Shown in pieces: positions 1-9,500 of a DNA stretch of 33,734 nucleotides; within the stretch, counting starts at the first letter, position 1, and every line of letters begins with the position of its first letter. Position numbers and translations under genes: made by a program. The DNA is from Nemertoderma westbladi (Eukaryota > Xenacoelomorpha > Nemertodermatida > Nemertodermatidae): assembly GCA_032718475.1 (NCBI GenBank), contig JAUCBJ010005239.1, forward strand, positions 1 to 33,734, read 5' to 3'. The notes under the pieces are model-generated. The model was not told where the DNA came from. It worked only from the letters and a program-made list of their open reading frames with translations, and ran no database searches.

Positions 1-339
1 GACTTTGTTTTGTACTCACCACGCTCACGCCTCCTTCCTAATTCTGTAACTAATATAACATTAGCCCTACACCTCAGTACTAGCTGACTAGTCAGTGACC
101 GCACCCCAGACAGAAATCTTGTGATTTTTGCTACCGGTACCAAGGCCTAGACCCTATCTGCCTATTCGTTTAGAAGGTCCTGGACCGGACCTTTCCTATC
201 CTATCACAGTATCAGCATTCAGCATCTGCTATCACCTACCTGGCCTACCGGTACCTGATTCCTGCTACCAGCATATCTATCATTACAGCATTATAGGCCT
301 ACATAATACCGTATTTATTTATTTCGCTATAATCTGATA
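1..339 (+). other. 5' flank / 5' UTR of CHMP5
   Basis: No coding sequence is recognised. It carries several TACCGGTA-type palindromes (for example near 133-142 and 248-255) and a TAGGCCTA near 293. I see no convincing TATA box or initiator, so the transcription start is not placed. Confidence 0.4.
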
Positions 340-568
340 ATGAATCGTTTATTCGGAAAAGGTAAGCCAGCCGCTCCTCCCCCGAACCTCACGGATTGCG
401 TTTCCGGCGTCGATTCACGAGCCGAATCCGTTGAGAAAAAAGTCGCTAAATTAGATCAAGAACTCGCGAAATACAGAGATCAGATGAAGAAAATGCGCGA
501 CGGACCCAGCAAGAACATGGTTAAGCAAAGAGCAATGCGCGTTCTTAAGCAGAAGAAAATGTACGAAG
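340..568 (+). CDS. CHMP5: CHMP5 exon 1
   Basis: Encodes residues 1-76 plus the first base of codon 77, ending at MYE(G) before a GTAAGC donor at 569. It covers the basic N-terminal helix and most of helix 2. An open frame continues 38 bases into the intron, but that extension has no family similarity. Confidence 0.95.
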
Positions 569-3500
569 GTAAGCGAGTACAGGAGTACCGGTACCGGATG
601 GATTAGGCCTACCGACTGACTGATCTCCCGGTGTTCTGTACCAGACCAGTACTCAGTCTGTCAGTACTGCCTGATGTGATTAGCCTTCGGATTAATTAAT
701 TGATACAGTGATACAGGCTGTAGGTACCACTACTGTAGTAGGTACCCGGTACTTATACAAGTCTAAGTATTCTTTCAGATTTTGAGACGACTTATAATTC
801 CTGAAATTGACTCTAATAGTTGCTGCGCTGCTGTCTATGTTTGTTTACGGAATTTGTTTTCTAGGGCAACTGGCTAACCTCCGAGACCAGTCATTCAATA
901 TGGAACAAGCCAATTATACAATCCAGACGTTAAAAGATACAAAAACAACCGTCGATGCCATGAAGATAGGCAGTAAAGAAATGAAGAAAGCTTATAAGAA
1001 AGTTAATATTGATGAGATAGAAGTGAGTGAAAATAGAGATATATACCTATGTTTTGTTTATTGGTAGGCCTAATAATAATAAAGGCTGTAATGAAAAGTT
1101 GATATTCTCCTGAAAATATAAAGTTGTTAGAAGAAAATTAAATTTGTATTGTATAGAATACGAAGTGTAACTTTTTATTCCACCCTGATAAAGATATTTA
1201 TTTATATATCAAGTGACTTATTGGCTGTGGCTGCATTCATACGCCGTTGTTTGTTTCATACAACGGTTCACTCATCGGGAATTCTCGAATATCTTATGTA
1301 AACTTTACTACAAGTCACTTCCAAGGCATACTAACATACCAAAACCCTATTGCTAAGCATTGTCTAACTATTATTGCAAACAATATTTCGTTTTTTGCAA
1401 TTAATATATTTAACTAATTTACCATTCAAACCTTTACAAATACATTAGTTCAATAGTATAGTTCAATCCATGTGTATGGGGGGAGTGTAAATATATAGTT
1501 AATGCTATAAACCTATAAAGAAAAAATATATGAACTGACCAACTGAATAATAAAGTTTTTAGGTATAATATTTATTGTTTATGAATTGTTTTTTTTTTCA
1601 GAACGTACAAGATGATATGGAGGACATGATGGAGATGGCGAACGAGGTGCAGGAATCTTTGGGGCGATCCTACGGCGTTCCGGATTGCGACGAGGCTGAC
1701 CTGGAGGCTGAACTCGAAGCTTTAGGTGACGATATCGCTTTAGATGATGTGAGTTCGTATGATAAACAGAACAATGGAAGGATATCCCCCAGGGGAAAAA
1801 TCACAACGGATTAACCGCAATACCACGATCCCCCACCCCCCCCCCCCCCCCCCCCCCCCCCCCTGTATTTTAGTAATCGTCCAACGAATTCCAACGGAAT
1901 CTAGACTGTCGGTGAAAAAATTATCGATGAAGATGAACACTTCCTAACCTTAAAAATGAAAATTTCATAACCTGGATATCATAATTTTCATGAAAAATAG
2001 AAGTAGTCCCAGGACCAAATTTAAAATTTTTGTTGTTTTAAAAACTAATAGCGTGGCTTTGTTGTTTAGCTCTACTCGGTTTTTAAAGACGCTGAATCGA
2101 ACGCGATTATATTCCATTACTAAAAATTAGGCGGTATGCTATTTTTCGTGCATCTAAAAAGTGGGCGTGGCTCTTGAAAAATATCAGATCCGGGAGATAC
2201 CAGCCATGTTTTGATTTCAACGCATTTTTATAGGTGTTCTGGGTCGCTGAATCGAATGAGATTACTATAAAAACCAGAATACGTAGTGCTACCTCATTTT
2301 AGGAGCACTAAATTTAGGGCATCCCGCATGGCACACCTCAAATATCGAAAGTTAAGAAAATATTCCCAAGTTTTTATTACAAAATGACAAACAACTAGGA
2401 CTTCAGGTTTCTGTATTACTTTCAATCGATTCAGCTTACCGGAATACATAAAAAATACATTGAAATATAAAAATAACGTAAAAATATAAATCTAATATAT
2501 GGGGTGTTTATTCCAAATCACATAAATTTCCAAATTTAAAATGTGCCAAGCCCAAATTATGGTGCACAAAAAAATAAGGTACCACTTAGGTGTTTTGGTT
2601 TTTAGAGTATTCTCATTGGAATCAGCGACCCAGAAATCCTATAAAAATGCGTTGAAATCAAAACTTGTACATATTTTCAAAATCTGGAATATTTCAAAAT
2701 TTGATGTGCCCCAATGTAGGAATCCAATTGCGACGCTGTTTTTTTGCAAAAGATGCTCCATTAAATTTGGGTAATAAGTGAGGCAGATGCATAATAATGG
2801 TGTTGTACAGTTTTACAGCAATTTTATACTACAGGGTGGTGGCTGCCCCCCCCCCCCCCCCCCAGGTGGTGCTAATGGGGTTAACACGTTAGCTGCGGCT
2901 CCAAAACCACTGGTTCTTTGTTACTGCGGATTGTGCACCGGTGAAAATTCCTGTGCAGTTCCTCAACTGCGGATTGTGCGCCGGTGCTCAACAAATTACT
3001 TTTTGTTAATTACATTTTGCGGGAATGCCTTTGGGCACCGGTGCTCAAATTCACTGTCATTGTATTTATAAAACAATGGAGAACCACAATAGAAAAAAAT
3101 GCATCTCAATAGCTCCGTCCAGTCTAGAGATAGTGGTTTGAATTTCATCAAAATTTTATATATTTTTTATAATTTTACTTATCTTACATGTTCTGTTTTT
3201 TTCAAAACATCCCAAACACCAACTTTCCAGAAATTCACTTTAATGCAAAATTGAATTCTCCTGTAAAAATTACATAAGTGTGTCTTTACGGTTTGGCCAA
3301 ATGTTTATTAGTTTTATTTTAAATAGATAAAAACAAATATCCCAAACGCCAACTTTTCAGAAATGATTTTTTCAAAATATACCAAATGCCATCAAAATAT
3401 CCCAAACATCGTTTCATAATTCGAAAAACGGCTTATTCCGATTGTTTCAAAACATCCCAAGTGTCTGTTGTTAGTATTTCTATATGTATAAAGCATGCTA

Positions 3501-6500
3501 GGTAATAAACAAATAAAATAAACGAGGGAATTTCAAAAAAAATTATTGATTGCGGCATCCGGTACTACGGTAGTTTCTACTACCTACGTTACCGGTACTG
3601 CATTTAGCATTATTGTAGATGTGTCTCTCAGTCTCTGTGTGCTTTAAAAGTTCATCAGTCTAAGGTATTGTGAATGATGGACGCTATCGGAGAATTCAAT
3701 GGATTTAGTGCGAGTGAATGTGACGGTGGCGAAAGCTGCACTTCAGCTATGGGATCGGTATTACCACTATGGATACGGAACCTGTTTGTTTCCCATCCGA
3801 TGAAGATCTAGACTTTATGGGAGATATTGAAGCAAGAGTTGGTCCCCCCAACAAGAAGAAAAATAAAGTATCTATAAATGAGGATGTACGTCTGGTAATG
3901 GGAAGGACGTTAACCGAAAACTTTAAAACCAGTACTTTGTAAGGAAACTTGTCCCAGAAAATGTAAACAAAACTGGACTAACGAGGAACCTATCGAGTTG
4001 CTAAGCATTTTTATGCATTTGTGGAGAAAAAAGAACCACGAGCCTACCTAAAGACACTCGTTGAGAAGAAATAAGTCAATAGGAGAAGAAATAAGAAAAA
4101 ATAAATCTCTGCAGCAAAGAGTTGTCACAAAAACTATACATTCAACTGGTATCTCTACAAGGATGGGAATGCGGTTCGTGTTTGCCGTAGTTTTATAGAG
4201 CAGACTCTAGATATAGGTGAAATGGTCCTCAAAGGTATCGCGGCAAATATAAACAAACATGGTGCGCTTCCTTCCTCAAGATCGGGAGGACAAGAGAACG
4301 ATGTTCGTAGTTTCATTACAAGTCTTACAGCGATGTTGTCCCATTATTGCCGAAAAGACTCCACCAAGAAGTACCTCCCATCGTTTTTTCGTGGAGAGAA
4401 ACATCTCCATCGAATTTATGCAAGCAAAGTTGAGAATGCAGTCAAATGTGGTGTCTTTCGGAGAATCCTAAAGTCAGACTTCAACGTAGGCTTCCATGTT
4501 CCTAAGTGTGGATTATGCACCCAAGATCGTAGAAATTACGCTAGAGGATGAGGATATTTATGTAGAGCATAAACAATAAGTAAATACTACAGCTACATTG
4601 TTTAAGCGTTGCCCAGAAAGAGATTCAAATGATTACCGCTGTTGCAGCTTTGACCTACAGAAAGTGTTGAATACACCGTATTCTAATTCAGTGCTGGTCG
4701 GGTTCTCGTTTACTACAACGAAAGCATTTTTGAAAGTGTTACAAAGAGAGGAATCTGCTATTTATGGGGAGAGAATACCGCCAAACGGGGAGCCAATGAA
4801 GTTGGTTCAATATTGTTTAAATACCTCACCGATTTAGATGCTAGATTTCCGAAGGTTGAAAAGGTTGACCTCTTCTGTGACAGCTGCAGTGGCCAAAACA
4901 GAAATCGGATTGGTGTTACTGCCCTACATCAAGCACTAACTCGATTAATTCATATAGTTCGTATAAGGTTAATAATTATCATGAAGGGTCATACAGATAT
5001 GCCTGTGGACTCTATTCATGCCCGTATTGAGCACTATAATACGAAGAAACGTGAAGTCTGGGCACCTTCTGAATGGGGTACGGTGATCCGCCATGCCAAG
5101 GTTTCACACCCCTACGAAATAATTGAACTTCAGTCTGAAGATATTTTAGATTGGCGATTTACTATGAATGAATTACTGCCTTGTCCCCGTGTTAAGGACA
5201 GTAATGGCGATTATGTGCCCTGGAAAAATCTAAGAGTTGTCTGGTTTACTAAAGAGATAGGGACGGTAGACATCAAGTATTGTACATCAATAGATGAATC
5301 TGCAGCTGTTAAGTCTATGGTCTTTCCGCGCTGCCGTGGTAGACATAATGGACAGGGGATCAAACTTCCACCTCCACAGTTTAAACACCAGGTTCCTATT
5401 TCGGCTGCCAAATACAAGGATCTGATGACTCTTTGTAGAAACAAAGTCATTCCTGAGAAGTTCCGCATCGCGTACGAATCTCTAGTTCCAGATGAAGCTG
5501 TTAGGGACGCGTTAAATGAAACTGATGAGGATGAATATGTGTATTGTGACACTTATGTAATATGTGCAATAGTATTGTTTTACAGAATATACTCTGTGAA
5601 TAATTATTTATTAGGCCTACAATACATGAGTAGAGTAGAGTATATAATAATAATTCGATTTACAAACAAAAATATATTTTCTAGAATATGAGGTGTGGTT
5701 TTGGGATATTTTCAAAACTGTACCAATAATTATCCCATCACATTAGTAAATTACTTTTGGCCACTTGCGAAATTTCAGGGGGTAACCCCAGTAGCTAATG
5801 GCCCAAACTCACAAAAACTGGCCAAAAACGTTTCCCACACGATTCGACTTAATTTTAGAATGAAATTTTTTTTTGAACCTAGTAAAGTTATATATATTTT
5901 TGAAGATAATTTTATGGTCCAACAGATGCACAAAAAATCATACTGCCACTCCGATTTTGAAAGGTTTTACAAACCTTTTAGTACTAAAAAATTCAGGTTT
6001 TTCAATTGTCCAAAAAAGTTCATTGCATTGTGGGGGATGTATTTTGACATCTACTGGGTGTATTTCAACAAGTTATAGCTCATTTTAAAGCTAAATAATA
6101 GAGGAATGCAATGGAATAACTTCCAAATTGTTTTATTGATATCATATTTAAATAAAACAATAGATAATATACCCCTATTTTTGACAATTACTTGTCCCAA
6201 ACGGTAACAACTGAATTCACAAATAGGTTTTTATTTGGATTCTATAAACTAAATTCTTATTTGAAAGGAAAATCTTCAAGAAGTGGAATGTTCCAGATTT
6301 TACGAAAAAATACTAAACACAACCGGAGATATGGCTGGTTTTATACGTGCGAGTCGATTATGTCAATTAGGATTGTCCCATGTGTAACACCAAGTGCATT
6401 GCTTTACCATGCTCTAGAATCAGTTCTAACAAACTTGATATGAAGATTCAAATATCAGAAGATAACTAAGTTCTTGGTCTTTTGCGTGAGTAATCATTTG

Positions 6501-9500
6501 TGGCAACAATTTACTATGGAATAGACTTAAGTTGCTTTTACATTTATCTGCATGAGCTTTGTCCCATCTGTAACAAAAGCCTGTAACACAAAAAATCGTT
6601 ACAAGGCGGGACGTCCCACATGTAACATGTAAATCGAATAATTTTGGGCTACAGAATGGGACATGTCTCACCTGTAACACTTTAGTAGTGCAGACTTTAT
6701 AATATTGATAAGGCTGTAGGTCATGCACACAGAACAGCAGTAGTAACTGTGAATTGGTACTTACCTACCTACAGTAGTACCGGTAACAGTATCAGTGCTG
6801 CCTCTTTATTGCGTTTGATTCGAAGTTATTGGATCTACAGATCTGCGCAGTGCATAGAGTTTACTATTGACTACTAAACAAACTAATCCTAACCAGAACC
6901 AGTTATAAGACACTGATACAGACACTATGTGACTACAGTATAGAATAGGACCACATTTCATTACTTATTAGACATCAGCTTGCCGTTCCGGTATCAAGAT
7001 ACTGATAGTAAATAAAAATAGGACTAATAATACTGATCTGTCTTATATGGAATGCGGTCCATCTTAAATCTATCTTCTGCGATTGGGAGAGGGAGATTGG
7101 GAGCTCCGTGAGGGGAGCAGTTAGAGGTGGGAGGGAAAAAATAGAGGTGCAAGGGGAGCATTTGGAGGTGTGAGGGGAAAAGGTAGGATCTGTGGAGGGT
7201 GTGGGAGACAGGGTGAAAAGTACAGGAGGATCTGTGGAGGGTGTGGGAGACAGGGTGAAAAGTACAGGAGGATCTGTGGAGGGCGTGGGAGACAGGGTGA
7301 GAAGTACAGGAGGATCTGTGGAGGGTGTGGGAGACAGGGTGAAAAGTACAGGAGGATCTGTGGAGGGTGTGGGAGACAGGGTGAAAAGTACAGGAGGATC
7401 TGTGGAGGGTGTGGGAGACAGGGTGAAAAGTACAGGAGGATCTGTGGAGGGTGTGGGAGACAGGGTGAAAAGTACAGGAGGATCTGTGGAGGGTGTGGGA
7501 GACAGGGTGAAAAGTACAGGAGGATCTGTGGAGGGTGTGGGAGACAGGGTGAAAAGTACAGGAGGATCTGTGGAGGGTGTGGGAGACGAAGTGGGAAGTA
7601 CAGGAGGATCTGTGAAGGGTGTGGGAGACAGGGTGAAAAGTACAGGAGGATCTGTGGAGGGTGTGGGAGACGGAGTGGGAAGTACAGGAGGATCTGGGGA
7701 GGGTGTGGGAGACAGGGTGAGAAGTACAGGAGGATCTGTGGAGGGTGTGGGAGACAGGGTGAGAAGTACAGGGAGATCTGTTGAGGGTGTGGGGGGGGGC
7801 AGGGTGAGAAGTACAGGGGGATCTGTGGCGGGTGTGGGAGACGGAGTGGGAAGTATAGGAGGATCTGTGGAGGGTATGGGAGACAGGGTGAGAAGTACAG
7901 GATGATCTGTGGAGGGTGTGGGAGACAGGGTGAAAAGTACAGGAGGATCTGTGGAGGGTGTGGGAGACGGAGTGGGAAGTACAGGAGGATCTGGGGAGGG
8001 TGTGGGAGACAGGGTGAGAAGTACAGGAGGATCTGTGGAGGGTGTGGGAGACAGGGTGAGAAGTACAGGGAGATCTGTTGAGGGTGTGGGGGGGGGAGAC
8101 AGGGTGAGAAGTACAGGGGGATCTGTGGCGGGTGTGGGAGACGGAGTGGGAAGTATAGGAGGATCTGTGGAGGGTATGGGAGACAGGGTGAGAAGTACAG
8201 GATGATCTGTGGAGGGTGTGGGAGACAGGGTGAAAAGTACAGGAGGATCTGTGGAGGGTGTGGGAGACGGAGTGGGAAGTACAGGAGGATCTGGGGAGGG
8301 TGTGGGAGACAGGGTGAGAAGTACAGGAGGATCTGTGGAGGGTGTGGTAGACAGGGTGAGAAGTACAGGGAGATCTGTTGAGGGTGTGGGGGGGGGGAGA
8401 CAGGGTGAGAAGTACAGGGGGATCTGTGGCGGGTGTGGGAGACGGAGTGGGAAGTATAGGAGGATCTGTGGAGGGTATGGGAGACAGGGTGAGAAGTACA
8501 GGTGGATCTGTGGAGGGTGGGGATGAAAGTGATAATGAACAATTTACAGGTTTTGAAGGAGTGGGGAGTATGGGAAGATCCGTGGCGGCTATACAAGATA
8601 ACGTTTGGAATACAGGAGAATCTATGGAGGGTGTAGAAGATGGAGTGGGGAGTACAGGAGCTTATGTGGAGGGTGGAGATGAAACAGATGAACAATTTAT
8701 AGGTTTTGACTCACTGCTCAGCCATAGTGATATACAGTTATAAACTCGGTAATACACTCGTCATACTTTGTGAATTTTCATATAAATCGTCACTAAAGTA
8801 CCTAAAGTGGTTAAAATGTTTTAATAAACTCTTTATGTTTATTTGATGAACTATAATATTTTATAATTTTTCCAGAAATGGGGACCATAAAGATTTCTTA
8901 TGATTGATTATATTTTCAAATAAGCTTTATTGGGAGGTGTTACTGGGATCAGGAATGGCTGCATAGCTCCCACTCAGAGACGAAATCTAGGTTAATTTAA
9001 CATTTCAATGTAATTACAACTGGTGTTACATGGTGGGACAAATTGTTACAGGCATCGGAAATCACCATTCAAGGGCTCTGATTGGCTGATATCGGGCGTT
9101 ACATTGTGGGACAAGTGTTACAGGAATGGACATCTGTTTTTCTCAATTATTTGTTACCATGAGGTCGGGGCTATTGGGAAATTACCACCATTGAATTCAG
9201 CGCATCAAGAGCTTTCTGGTGATATATAATATTACATACTTTGGGAAACTTTTTTTTTTTACAAAAAAAATATTTTTTTTGGCCACTTTTTGTGATTTTG
9301 AGCCTAATGTCTGCAGTTTAATAACGACCCCCCACCACCATCAATTATTTGGGTTTTAAAACAATATAAAAATAACATTGTTATTGTTACAGCACATTTG
9401 CTCATGCAATATCAATTAATACATGAAAAGTAAACAGTCAACAGTTATTGCTTACCTAAGAATGAACGAAATCAAATAGGCCTAATAGATAATGCTACAT

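Larger units (their letters stand above)
5785..9325. mobile_element. Putative inner element with inverted GTCCCA-NN-TGTAACA arrays
   Basis: About 5797-5838 (CTAATGGCCCAAACTCAC, then ACTGGCCAAAAAC and TTTCCCA) pairs with the reverse complement of 9241-9310, which has the same order of blocks. Inside these ends the motif GTCCCA-NN-TGTAACA or near variants occurs on the left at 6194, 6375, 6561, 6613 and 6665, and inverted on the right at 9024-9040 and 9098-9112. Between the arrays lies the 42-bp repeat ORF. I could not fix a target duplication. The block could be a separate transposon nested in the TTAA element or inner binding sites of the same one. Confidence 0.5.

Noticed and set aside
569-606. 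CHMP5 first coding segment extended to the stop at 606
   Set aside because: The extra residues have no family similarity, GTAAGC follows codon 76, and exon 2 continues the conserved protein in phase.
2778-3071. 97-codon + strand frame over the left palindrome array
   Set aside because: Covers a poly-C tract and transposon terminal repeats; no protein-like features.
5211-5552. 113-codon minus-strand frame
   Set aside because: Shadow of the transposase-like relic on the + strand, which has clear family motifs.
7121-8695. 524-codon open frame on the minus strand (Pro/Leu/Tyr-rich repeats)
   Set aside because: It is the complement of a 42-bp repeat whose period is a multiple of three, so it stays open automatically; its flanks show no protein-like change in pattern.
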